Assembly (NCBI GenBank): GCA_951813255.1
Contig: OX638353.1
Span: 2,787,501-2,851,500 of the forward strand
DNA length: 64,000 bases
Origin: an uncultured Dehalococcoidia bacterium
Lineage (GTDB): Bacteria > Chloroflexota > Dehalococcoidia > Lucifugimonadales > JAAXIE01
Reading direction: 5' to 3'
The notes beneath the pieces were generated by a model that saw only the letters and a program-made list of their open reading frames with translations, had not been told where the DNA came from and ran no database searches. This document shows, in pieces, positions 8,482 to 19,000 of this stretch; position 1 is the first letter of the stretch; each line of letters opens with the position of its first letter. The translations under genes and the position numbers were made by a program.

Positions 8482-10005
8482 CTAGTTTGAAGTCCCCGTG
8501 AGAATCTTCACGATTTCCGTGTAGCCTTCCTCGGTTGCGATTTCGAGCGGACTGACGTCGTCAAACTGATCGAGCTTGAGGTTGGGGTCTGCGCCTGCCT
8601 TGAAGAGGATACCCACCATTCCTGTGTCGCGAGCCCTTACGGCAAGACTGAGCGGAGATTCTTCGTAAAACTGCTCGGTGTCTATAACGTTGGGGTCTGC
8701 CCCGGCGTCGAGAAGAATCTGCACGACCTCCGTATCGCCGAGTCCAACTGCATAGGTCAGGTGTGTCCCTACCCTGAAGGCAGCATTGACTTTCTTGTTG
8801 GGGTCTGCCCCAGCAGCAATGAGCTTCCGCATCATTTCTTGGTCGCTAGCTCCAATTGCAAGGCTGAGAGGCGTTTGGTCGTAAAACTGCTCGGTGTCTA
8901 TAACGTTGGGGTCTGCCCCGGCGTCGAGAAGAATCTGCACGACCTCCGTATCGCCGAGTCCAACTGCATAGGTCAGGTGTGTCCCTACCCTGAAGTCGAG
9001 ACTGACTTTCTTGTTGGGGTCTGCCCCAGCAGCAATGAGCTTCCGCATCATTTCTTGGTCGCTAGCCCCAATTGCAAGGCTGAGAGGTGTTTGGTCGTAA
9101 AACTGGTCAGTGTCTACTACGTTGGGATCCGCCCCCGCATCGAGGAGAATCTGCACAATTTCCACCTCGTTTAGCCCAATCGCATAAGTCAGGTGGGTCC
9201 CCACTCTAAAGGCAGGATCGACTTTCTTGTTGGGATCCGCGCCTGCTTCGAGGAGAATCAGCACGATTCCTGCTTCGCCAAGCCCGATCGCAAGGCTGAG
9301 CGGCGTTTGGCTGTAAAAATAATTGTCGCTAACGACGTCCAGATGCTCCGGGCATAAGTCGGCGAAAAGCCTGACTAGGTCGGTATTGGCACCATCTACC
9401 GCACGGTGTAGGGGCGTAGCACCTGACCCTTGGGAGCAAGTGAAAGTAGGTTCCGGTGTCGGCTCGGGTGTGGGTTGGGGCGTAGGCTCTGGTGTTGGCT
9501 CCGGCGTGGGTCGGGCTGTCGGCTCCGGCGTGGGTCGGGCTGTCGGCGTAGGGTCGGGCGTGGCTGTCGGCGTAGGGTCGGGCGTGGCTGTCGGCGTAGG
9601 GTCGGGCGTGGCTGTCGGCGTAGGATCGGGCGTGGCTGTCGGCGTAGGATCGGGCGTGGCTGTCGGCGTAGGATCGGGCGTGGCTGTCGGCGTAGGATCG
9701 GGCGTGGCTGTCGGCGTAGGATCGGGCGTGGCTGTCGGCGTAGGATCGGGCGTGGCTGTCGGCGTAGGATCGGGCGTGGCTGTCGGCGTAGGATCGGACG
9801 TGGGTGTGGCCTCCAGCGTGTTGAGTTCGATGGAGGGCGGCCGGTCGCCGACGATCGGAGGTTCACTGGTCGGCAGGCTAGCGAACATACCGGGCGGCGG
9901 GTTGGGGGGTGCCTCCGGTTCTGCGGTAGAGTTGCTGCAGGCCATCCAGGCCATCATTGTTAGCAGCACCAGAGCGCCGGCTGCCATTCTTAAGAACGCT
10001 CCCAT
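8482..10005 (-). CDS. Ankyrin-repeat lipoprotein with TP-rich stalk
   Basis: A lipoprotein of 507 residues from the ATG at 10005. The signal peptide ends in a lipobox (TMMAWMAC). A proline/threonine stalk follows, made of 11 copies of an eight-residue unit (TPDPTPTA), then PEPT repeats. About eight ankyrin repeats complete the protein (for example QTPLSLAIGASDQEMMRKL and VVQILLDAGADPN). It is probably anchored to the outer face of the membrane and displays the ankyrin array away from the surface. An alternative in-frame ATG at 10098 overlaps the upstream stop as ATGA, but would put 31 extra residues before the signal peptide. Confidence 0.85.
   Translation of the reverse strand: MGAFLRMAAGALVLLTMMAWMACSNSTAEPEAPPNPPPGMFASLPTSEPPIVGDRPPSIELNTLEATPTSDPTPTATPDPTPTATPDPTPTATPDPTPTATPDPTPTATPDPTPTATPDPTPTATPDPTPTATPDPTPTATPDPTPTATPDPTPTARPTPEPTARPTPEPTPEPTPQPTPEPTPEPTFTCSQGSGATPLHRAVDGANTDLVRLFADLCPEHLDVVSDNYFYSQTPLSLAIGLGEAGIVLILLEAGADPNKKVDPAFRVGTHLTYAIGLNEVEIVQILLDAGADPNVVDTDQFYDQTPLSLAIGASDQEMMRKLIAAGADPNKKVSLDFRVGTHLTYAVGLGDTEVVQILLDAGADPNVIDTEQFYDQTPLSLAIGASDQEMMRKLIAAGADPNKKVNAAFRVGTHLTYAVGLGDTEVVQILLDAGADPNVIDTEQFYEESPLSLAVRARDTGMVGILFKAGADPNLKLDQFDDVSPLEIATEEGYTEIVKILTGTSN
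9541..9804 (-). repeat. 24-bp tandem repeat (11 units) encoding a TPDPTPTA stalk
   Basis: Eleven head-to-tail 24-bp units inside the ankyrin lipoprotein gene. The three units at the low-coordinate end carry gggtcg and the other eight ggatcg, showing recent local expansion. There are no spacers, so it is not a CRISPR array. Unit number is likely to vary between strains through slippage, changing stalk length without breaking the frame. Confidence 0.9.
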
Positions 10006-10094
10006 TATGCCTCGCTCGACGTTCCTTCTATAAGCGCCAATCTGTCTTCCACTAAACACCCACTTCTGTCCTCCTCCCACCCTGCCAACACGGG

Positions 10095-10766
10095 TCATTG
10101 GATGCCCCCGGCGTCGGCCAGAATCTGTAAGATGTCTTTGTTACCTGCGTCAACGCCCAGGCTGAGGGCCGAGTCACCGAACGCGTTGGTACCGTTGATG
10201 TTGGCTCCGGCATCTACCAGGAGCGACACCATTTCGCTGTCGCCCTTCAGAATTGCGCGGTGCAGGGCCGGATCCCCGAACCCGTTCTTTACGTCGACAT
10301 TGGCGCCAGCTTCAACGAGGATTATTACCATATCGAGGTCGTCCCCCGCGATGGCTGCGTGAAGGGCTGGGTCCTCGAACATGTTTCTCGCGTTAACGTC
10401 TGCACCCCCTTCAACCAGAATACGCATCAGCTCACTGTCATCCTTGGCAATGGCCGCGTGAAGGGCAGGTTCCCCGAACTCGTTTCTCGCGTCAACGTCT
10501 GCACCTCCTTCAACCAGAATACGCATCAGCTCACTGTCATCCTTGGCAATGGCCGCGTGAAGGGCCTGACCTCCGGAGGGCAACGCCAAGGCCGCCGGGG
10601 CGTTCGGAGGCGGAGAAGTGGCAACTGCGCGGTTCGTCCCTAGTCCATCGGAAAATACCCCCACCGCTAGCATAACCAGTAGAGCGAGCGCTATCAAAGA
10701 CACCCCGCCCGCCACCACTTTCAGGGAACGGCTGGATATCATGCGCCTAGTGAGCAGCTCGCTCAT
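10095..10766 (-). CDS. Membrane-anchored ankyrin-repeat protein
   Basis: A 223-residue protein with an N-terminal membrane helix (VVAGGVSLIALALLVMLAVGV, about residues 17-37) and five ankyrin repeats filling the rest (ALHAAIAKDDSELMRILVEG, repeated twice almost unchanged, then three more diverged). The short basic N-terminus suggests the repeats are outside the cytoplasm. Its stop overlaps a possible ATG of the downstream lipoprotein gene, and it follows the next ankyrin gene by 63 bases, so the three ankyrin genes probably share a transcript. Confidence 0.82.
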   Translation of the reverse strand: MSELLTRRMISSRSLKVVAGGVSLIALALLVMLAVGVFSDGLGTNRAVATSPPPNAPAALALPSGGQALHAAIAKDDSELMRILVEGGADVDARNEFGEPALHAAIAKDDSELMRILVEGGADVNARNMFEDPALHAAIAGDDLDMVIILVEAGANVDVKNGFGDPALHRAILKGDSEMVSLLVDAGANINGTNAFGDSALSLGVDAGNKDILQILADAGGIQ

Positions 10767-10829
10767 CTCTCAGTCCCTCCGCGACAAGTTGGGTCAAGGC
10801 AAATCGAGCTTCCCGAACGTGGCCTGCAA

Positions 10830-11792
10830 CTATTCCTTAGCGCCGGCACCGAGGAGAATCTGCTCTATTTCTGCATGGCCCCGCCACCTTGCTACGTACA
10901 ACAACGATTCTCCATTGGATCTACGTGAATTTACGTCCGCACCGGCAGCGACAAGAAGGTTCAAGGCCTCCGGTTTTTCCCGCCATACGGCCGTGTAGAG
11001 AAGCGGATCGTTGTCCGAATCCCGGGCGTCAACGTCCGCGCCTGCGGCGACGAGAATCTTCAAGGCCTCGGTCTTGTCTCGCCAGATTGCAGTGTACAGA
11101 AGTGGGTCATTGTTGGAATCCCGGGCATCAACGTCCGCGCCTGCGGCGACGAGAATCTTCAAGGCCTCGGTTTTGTCCCGCCATACGGCCGTGTAGAGAA
11201 GCGGATTGTTGTCCGAATCCCTAGCGTCAACGTCCGCGCCCGCGGCGACGAGAATCTTCAAGGCCTCGGTCTTGTCTCGCCAGATTGCAGTGTACAGAAG
11301 TGGGTCATTGTTGGAATCCCTAGCGTCAACCTCCGCGCCTGCCTCCACCAGAATCTGCACCGTGTCTGGATCGGCCCTCCAAATCGCGGTATAGAGGAAC
11401 GGGTCGCCGTCTTCGTTGCTGACGTTGACTTCCTTGCCCCCGACGATGTGCTCACGTACATCGTCGGGGGTGCCAGCCCAAATCGCCCTGTAGAGTTCCG
11501 GGTCTCCTGAGGGGAATGGCACGTGCTCGGGCAGCCGCGCAGGCACTGCCGGGGGCGAACCGGTAACTGCAGCAGGGCTCTCGGCCGAACTAGTCCTGGG
11601 CGTGGGCTGAGATACTACATTGCCCTCACCCGGCACCGGTAGCGTTGGTTTAGTTATTGCGTGGTCCGTTGAATCGGGATTGCCACCATTCCAATCCCGG
11701 ACCAAGAGGACGCCGCTGACGGCTATCAAGGCAATGACTACCATGCCTATGACAATCCATAACAACTTGAATCTGCCAATTGTTGTTACCAC
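10830..11792 (-). CDS. Membrane-anchored ankyrin-repeat protein with near-identical repeats
   Basis: A 320-residue protein. An N-terminal helix (LLWIVIGMVVIALIAVSGVLL) anchors it, a Pro/Ser/Thr linker covers about residues 35-90, and seven ankyrin repeats of 33 residues follow. Repeats 3 to 5 are almost identical (LLYTAIWRDKTEALKILVAA). The GTG start at 11792 follows a good AAGGAGA site. The repeats use an unusual LLYTA(I/V)WR in place of the common PLHxAA, which the sister protein at 10095 keeps as ALHAA. Confidence 0.82.
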   Translation of the reverse strand: MVTTIGRFKLLWIVIGMVVIALIAVSGVLLVRDWNGGNPDSTDHAITKPTLPVPGEGNVVSQPTPRTSSAESPAAVTGSPPAVPARLPEHVPFPSGDPELYRAIWAGTPDDVREHIVGGKEVNVSNEDGDPFLYTAIWRADPDTVQILVEAGAEVDARDSNNDPLLYTAIWRDKTEALKILVAAGADVDARDSDNNPLLYTAVWRDKTEALKILVAAGADVDARDSNNDPLLYTAIWRDKTEALKILVAAGADVDARDSDNDPLLYTAVWREKPEALNLLVAAGADVNSRRSNGESLLYVARWRGHAEIEQILLGAGAKE

Positions 11793-11844
11793 ACCGGTGT
11801 ATCTCCTTCTTGATATTCACTCGCCATTTAAGTTCTAGACAATT

Positions 11845-12915
11845 TCATGGACATGCCAGGAAGAGCGTCGCTAAGCACAAACCTGCCTCAATTCCACCTT
11901 CAATCACATCTCCAAAATCAACATCGCCATTTCCTATTTCCACCTCACCGATTCTTCCCGAATGTATCTGGTTGCCTTCCAATAGGAGCAATGTTATCCC
12001 GAGGTCGTCCAATTCTGGTGGAACCTGTCCGCTCAACCGGTTCCATCGCAAGTCCAGATAAGTGAGGTTTTCGAGGTTGGCCAACTGAGCAGGTATGTTA
12101 CCGTCCAGACGGTTTCGGTGCAGGTCCAAGTGAGTCAGATTGGAAAGGTTGCCAATCTCAGCCGGTATCTCGGCGTCTAGCTGATTCTCGCTGAGCCAAA
12201 GCACTTCCAGACTGGCGAGAGAACCCAATTCTTGCGGTATAGTATCTTCCAGTTGGTTTCCGTGCAGGTCCAAGTAGGTTAAGTTGGAGAGGTTACTAAT
12301 CTCGGTCGGTATTGCACCGTCCAGCTGATTCTCGCTGAGCCCAAGCCCTTCCAGACTAGCGAGATCTCCCAATTCGTACGGTATGTTACCGTCCAGCTGG
12401 TTTCCGTGCAGGTCCAAGTGGGTTAGATTGAGAAGATTGCCAATTTCTGCCGGTATTGCCCCGGACAACTGGTTCTTACTGAGATCAAGGATTATCAAAT
12501 GCTCGAGAGCTCCCAATTCGACCGGTATCCGGCCGTATAGCTGGTTTCCGGCAAGCGATAGCGACAGCAAGCTGGTTAGCTTGCCTATTTGGGGCGGAAT
12601 TTCTCCTTCCAATTGGTTATCGGCTAGCGCCAATTCAACGACTCTCCCATTGTCCTCGGTTGTTACGCCATACCATTCCTCTATCGGAGCATCGCTGAGC
12701 CATCTGCTGTTTTCCTTCCAGTTAGCCCCGTCCGTCGCCTCGTAGAGTGCCACAAGCTTGCCGCGGTCTGAGTCAAATGTGCCAACTAACGCTATTACGC
12801 CAATTGTGATTCCGCCAACGATTCCACAGCCGACTGCTGAAAGAATGGCTATACGAATCCAGACCGACTTGTTTCTAGCCTTCGTTGCCTGTATTTGCTC
12901 ACCTCCCTCGGTCAC
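11845..12915 (-). CDS. Leucine-rich repeat protein with N-terminal membrane anchor
   Basis: A 356-residue protein. An N-terminal helix (RIAILSAVGCGIVGGITIGVI then ALVG) lies at about residues 20-45. The stretch LVALYEATDGANWKENSRWL resembles the cap found before bacterial LRR arrays. About ten 24-residue leucine-rich repeats of the LxGxIPxELG type follow (for example NQLDGNIPYELGDLASLEGL). A GTG start at 12915 follows GGAGGATC. The array is of the plant-like/bacterial surface type, suggesting protein or carbohydrate contacts outside the cell. It is downstream of the giant protease gene, on the same strand. Confidence 0.85.
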   Translation of the reverse strand: MTEGGEQIQATKARNKSVWIRIAILSAVGCGIVGGITIGVIALVGTFDSDRGKLVALYEATDGANWKENSRWLSDAPIEEWYGVTTEDNGRVVELALADNQLEGEIPPQIGKLTSLLSLSLAGNQLYGRIPVELGALEHLIILDLSKNQLSGAIPAEIGNLLNLTHLDLHGNQLDGNIPYELGDLASLEGLGLSENQLDGAIPTEISNLSNLTYLDLHGNQLEDTIPQELGSLASLEVLWLSENQLDAEIPAEIGNLSNLTHLDLHRNRLDGNIPAQLANLENLTYLDLRWNRLSGQVPPELDDLGITLLLLEGNQIHSGRIGEVEIGNGDVDFGDVIEGGIEAGLCLATLFLACP

Positions 12916-13001
12916 TACGATCCTCCATGTGTGATATTTCAGAAGATTCCCCTAAGTCACCTTGGTCCGGAGCTAGGCCGCGAGTTATCCTGTAGCAAAT
13001 A

Positions 13002-16000
13002 TCACGTAATCTCCAACCATTCTATGTCCGCTCCGCACGTCCCCACACTCTCTGATACGTATCCTGTGATGCTGAACGACGCGGATTCTCCCGCCGTCAT
13101 ATCTCCAACTACGTCAATCCCTACCAAATCATCGCTGAAACTACCGGTGACCCTGACATTTCTGACCGCTCTGTTTGCGTTTACGGTACCGGCGATTGTA
13201 ATTCTGTAAAGGTCGATACCTGGCGTTACTTGCTCTCCCGAACACTGAGTAATGTTTCCGGTGACTGCTTTTCCGGTCGGTCTGGGGGTCGGAGTGGGTG
13301 TAGGGGTCGGGTCGGTAGTGGCGTTAGCTACGTCGGACGGGTCGCCCGTCCCGGCGGAGTTGATGGCGGAGACCCGGTAATACTTGGTGCTCTCCGCCTC
13401 CAGCCCCGTGTGTGAATAGCTGGTAGCCGTGGAATTGGTGTTGACCACCAGGTCGCTCCAGTTCGAGTTGTCGGTAGAAACCTCAATGCGGTAGCCGGTG
13501 ACGATCGCCCCCCCGTCATCCGATGGCACGCTCCACGACAGGTCGATTTCCGTCTGGCCGTTCGCCGTGGCCGTCAGTCCCATGGGTTTCCCGGGCTTCG
13601 TCGCGGCATCCGTGGTGGCAGCGTCGGTATCAGATGCCGGGCCCGTACCAACCGAGTTGATAGCCGACACCCTGTAATGCCTTGTGATCCCCGCCGTCAA
13701 CCCGGTGTGGGAGTAGCTGGCGCTGGTGGAGCCCGTGTTGGCCTGCAGGTCGCTCCAGCTTGAGCCGTTGGTAGAGACCTCTATCCTGTAGCCGGTCACG
13801 CTCGCTCCGCCGTTGTCAGATGGCGCCGTCCAGGACAGGTCGATCCGCGTCTGGCCGTGCGCCGTGGCCGTCAGGCCCGTGGGCGGGCCCGGCGCGGTGG
13901 CCGCGGGCGACGCCGTGGTTGCGTTGTCGACGTCGGACGCAGGTCCCGTGCCGACGGAGTTGATAGCCGACACCCTGTAGTACCGCGTGCTCCCCGCCGT
14001 CAGACCAGAGTGCGTATAGCTTGTGCTGGTGGAATTGGTGTTGGCCACTAGGTCGCTCCAGTTCGAGTTGTCGGTAGAAACCTCAATGCGGTAGCCGGTG
14101 ACGGTCGCCCCACCGTCATCCGATGGAGCGGTCCAAGACAGACCGATGCGTGTCTGCCCATTGGACGTCGCGCTCAATCCCGTGGGCGCTGCGGGCGCGG
14201 TAGTTGCCGGCACCGAGTCCGTGGTTGCGTTGTCGACGTTGGAAGCTGGCCCAGTATCGGCGGAGTTGATGGCGGAAACCCGGTAGTGCCGGGTGCTGCC
14301 CGCCACCAGTCCGGTATGGCTGTAGTTGGTGCTGGTGGAGCGTGTGTTGGCTACCAGGTCGCTCCACGACGAACCATCGGTCGAAACTTCTATCTTGTAG
14401 CCGCTGATGGCTGCACCGCCGTCGTCAGATGGCACGCTCCACGACAGATCGATCTCTGTCTGACCGTCGGCGGTGGCCGACAGCCCCGTGGGCGCACCGG
14501 GCGCGGTAGCCGTGACTGACGGCGGAGGCGGTACAACGCGAGTTAGCGAAACCGCGTTGAGAGCCGGGTAGTCGCGGGATGTACCAAATCCCCAGGGGTT
14601 GTCTGAACTCCCGTCTCCGTCCAGATCAATGTTCCATGACGCGTAGATGCCTGTGTATCCAGTGGGCGCTTGCAGTTGATTAGTAGTCTTGCCATTCGCG
14701 CCCGACGTTGCAGTCTCATCCGTGTCAAGAACGTTGTTGTTATTGGCGTCGTCCGTTCCGACACCTACTGTCCCGCCGGAAGCGGTTGTGTCCCAGTAGC
14801 TAGCATTCAAGGCGCCGCCTCGATTAGATCCAACAAGGCCGCCAACCCCTTCCCTTGGCGCTGAGACCATGCCGGTTGAATAGCTGGTGGAAACGACAGC
14901 TCTGCTCCCGGCTGTGGAGGTTCCCCCATCCTTCACGTTCGCGCCCACAAGCCCGCCAGCGTAACGCCAACTCGCCGTCACGTTGCCGGTGGCATAGCTG
15001 GCGATAATGGTGGCGCTGCTGCCTGGCCCAGCGTTACCCAAGTTGCTTCCTACAAGCCCCCCAACGTTGAACCATCCTGTAACATCCCCAGTGGCATAGC
15101 TGGTGACTATGGAGCCGTTCCAGTTAATCCCAACCAGGCCGCCGGCAGCGTTGGCCTTTGTGACGCTTCCAGTGGCGTGACTGCCGCTGATAATGCCTCT
15201 GTTCGATCCGACCAAACCGCCAAAATTGCCGCTGTTGTCCCCGGAAACGTTTGCAGCGGAGTAGCTGCCATTGACGCGGCCACCATCGCTGTTTGTCCCA
15301 ACGAGGCCGCCGACATTCTCGCCGCTTCCCGAAACTTCCCCGGAGGTATGGCTGTCTCGGATAACGCCCGAGTTTCCTCCCACCAGCCCGCCGACAAACC
15401 ATCCTCCGGACACATCAAGGTTGACCAGACCCACTCCCTGGATGACGCTGTCGCTCCGCGTACGGCCAACCAACCCAATGTAGTTGTCATCAGTCTCATC
15501 GGCATAGTCTATGTACAGGTTGGAGATGGTGTGTCCGTTGCCCTTGAATTCGGTATTGAAGCTGGTGCGGTTGTGGCTGTTGAGGCCCCTGAGCCCGCCG
15601 ATGGGATCCCAACCCGTTCCAGTGCGCCAGTCCTGGTTGACCGCGCCGGAGGCGTAACTGCCGACACTATTGAAGTCCAGATTTCGCGTCAACTCGTATC
15701 CGGCGCACACGGAAGGCGAGCAACCCATGCCCTGTGCCGCGTTCGGGAACGCTAACGCATAGCTGGAGGAGTTGGCGGATGTATCAACCGCGCCATCGCC
15801 GTTGAGGTCCCAGCGGATGGCGTTCAGCTGCTCAAGATTGGCAATCTCTATCAGGCCATCGGCATCGCTATCGTAGTCTATGCTGCTACCCCCCTGAGTA
15901 GTGGCGTTGTCAACATTCGACGCTGTACCCGTCCCAACGGAGTTGATGGCCGACACTCGATAGTGCCTCGTGGTCCCCGCCGTCAGGCCCGTGTGGGAGT

Positions 16001-19000
16001 AGCTGGTAGAGGTGGAATTGGTATTGGCTACAAGGTCGCTCCACGAGGAGCCATCCGTAGATACTTCAATGTGGTAGCCGGTTATGTCCGCGCCGCCGTC
16101 ATCCGATGGAGCGGTCCAAGACAGATCGATCCTTGTCTGGCCGTCGGCGGCGGCGGTTACGCCCGTGGGGGCGCCGGGCGCGGTGTCGACATCACCAACA
16201 GTGACAGTCACGGCAACGGAGCAGTTGTTTGTAGTATCGAGTTCATCTGATACTGCATCCACGCACGCCCCGTAGTAGTACGTCCCAGGTGTCGACGGGG
16301 CAGTCAGACTGATCCAATCATCCCCGCTCGCAGATGCGTCGAGACTGCTCACCGAGTCTGTACCGACTGCCATGTCGCCAGTCGTGATGATCGAGTCGGA
16401 GGACTGATAGTAGCGCAGCGTAGCGAACCCTGAACGACCACTACCCTGGTTGCGTACCGTGGCGTTTAGCGTGAAGCGCGCTCCCGCAACCGGGGTGCTC
16501 GTGTCCACCGTGGGCGTGTCCACCACAAGGTCCGGCGCCGGCGCGGCGCCAACTGTTACGGTAACGGCTGTTGAGCAGTTGTTGGTCGTGTCGGACTCAT
16601 CGGATACCGCGTCCACGCACGCCCCGTAATAGTACGTCCCAGGTGTCGACGGAGCCGTCAGGACGATCAATTCGTCTCCGCTCTCCGATGCGTCGAGACT
16701 GCTCACCGAGTCCGTGCCGGCCTCCGTATCGCCGGTCGAGATTGTCGAGTCGGTGGACTGGTAGTAGCGCAGTGTAGTGAACGCTGATGAGCCGTTACCC
16801 TGATTACGCACTGCGGCTCTCAGTGTGAAGCGCGCCTCCGCTTCCGGAGTTGCATCATTCACCGTCGGCCTGTCCACCACGAGGTCAGGTACGGGAGCCG
16901 CACCGGTGATGGCATCGGCAGTGTTGGACACCGGTCCCGTTCCGGCGGAGTTGATAGCCGACACGCGGTAATGCCGGGTACTTTCCGCCATCAGGCCGGA
17001 GTGGGAGTAGCTGGTGGCTGCGTCGCCCGTACTAGCCTCTAGGTCAGTCCACGTGGAGCCATTCTCGGAGACCTCGATGCGATAGCTGGTTATGGCCGGC
17101 CCTCCGGTCTGGCTCGGCGCGCTCCACGACAAGTCGATCTGCGTCTGTCCGTTCGCCGTCGCCGTCAATCCAGTCGGCGCCCCCGGCACAATCGCCACAG
17201 GGCTTGAAGCAGCGAGCCGAGCGGGATTAGCGCTGTCGATGTCCGAGCATCCTGCGTTGTTGCAGGCGGTAATCCAGTAGTAGTTGGTGTCGTCGTCCGG
17301 GCCGGTATGAGTGTAGGTCGTGTCGACGACGTTCCCAGCCAGCAGTTCGCAGAAGCTGGGCCGACCGGAGCTCAGTCGACAGGCGGAATCGAAGAAGTCG
17401 TCGTAGTAGACCTTGTAGTCGGTTGCTCCTGTTGAAGGGTTCCAGCTAACAACGGTAGTCGACCCTTCGTGGCTATACCGAGCATTGGTAGGGGCCGCGG
17501 GCCTGTTGTCGACGAATTGAGCCGGGTTGCCACTGTCGATCTCCGAGCAACCGGCAGCGTTGCACGCGGTGATCCAGTAGCTGTTGTCGTCATCGTCCGG
17601 GCTGTCGTGGGTGTACGCCGTTGCGGAAACGTCAGAGGCAAGTTCTTCGCAGCCGCTCAGAGTGCCCGACGAAAACAGGGAACACCGGGGGAATCTGGAG
17701 TCGCTGTGGTAGACCTTGTAGTGGGTGGCTCCTAGCGACGGGCCCCAACTTACGACCGTCGTTGAGCCCTCCCGAAGATATTGCGCGTTGATCGGGGAGC
17801 CGGGCGCGGATAGCTCGGCGGTAGTGGTTCCGGTGGCTGTGGCCGACCAAGAGCCATCCCCGGCGGAGTTGACGGCCCGCACCTGTACGTCGTACTGCGC
17901 ACCGCCATCGAGACCAGCCAGTTCGTAGCTCAGCGCACCGGAAACTGTCCAGACATCCTGCTCCACGGTCCAGTTGGCGTCGCTCTTGTTTGTGGCGTCG
18001 CTGCGAATGTGGCGCAGGTCGTAGGCGGTGATGGCCGAACCTCCGGTCTGGCTCGGCGCGCTCCAAACCACGGTAAGCGAGCCAGCGCCGGCAGTCACCG
18101 AGCGGATGGCCGGAGCGCTCGGCGTTCCTGCTGGAGCAGTGACCCCAGTGGCGGTGTTCGACGCTGTGCCCGTTCCGGTAGAGTTGTTCGCCGAGACCCG
18201 GTAGTACCTCGTAGTTCCCGCCGACAGACCAGTATGGGAATAACTGGTGGAGGCGGGGTCTGCGTCACTCTCCAAGTTGCTCCAGCTCGAGTTGTCTTCC
18301 GAAACTTCAATCAGATAGCCAGTTATGGCCGAGCCGCCGGTTTGGCTCGGTGCCCTCCACGATAAGTCGATCTGCGTCTGTCCGTTCGCCGTCGCAGTCA
18401 ATCCAGTTGGCGCGCCCGGCGCGGTGCTCGTGGTCGTCCCGACGGCCAGCGCCGACCAAGGGCCATCCCCAGCGGCGTTGACTGCCCGAGCCTGCACGTC
18501 GTACTGTTGGCCGCCATCGAGGCCGGTCAGCTCGAAGCTCAGTGTGCCGGAGGTCGTCCAGGCGTCCTGAACCACGGTCCAGTTGGCGTCGGCCTTGTTG
18601 GCGGCGTCGCTGCGGATGTGGCGCAGGTCGTATGCGGTGATGGCCGAGCCTCCGGTCTGGCTCGGCGCGCTCCAAACCACGGTAAGCGAGCCAGCGCCGG
18701 CAGTCACCGAGCGGATGGCCGGAGCGCTCGGCGTTCCTGCTGGAGCAGTGACCCCAGTGGCGGTGTTCGACGCTGCGCCCGTTCCGGTAGAGTTGTTCGC
18801 CGAGACCCGGTAGTACCTCGTAGTTCCCGCCGACAGACCAGTATGGGAATAACTGGTGGAGGCGGGGTCTGCGTCACTCTCCAAGTTGCTCCAGCTCGAG
18901 TTGTCTTCCGAAACTTCAATCAGATAGCCAGTTATGGCCGAGCCGCCGGTTTGGCTCGGTACCCTCCACGATAAGTCGATCTGCGTCTGTCCGTTCGCCG

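Noticed and set aside
9541..9804. CRISPR-like array of short direct repeats
   Set aside because: Units are contiguous 24-bp repeats with no spacers and they encode the TPDPTPTA stalk of a lipoprotein in frame; no cas genes are nearby.
9323..10033. Gly/Val-rich plus-strand frame (GVGSGVAVGVGS)
   Set aside because: It is the antisense reading of the TPDPTPTA repeat and ends outside any ribosome-site context; the same effect explains the Gly/Val-rich frames near 20923 and 60030.
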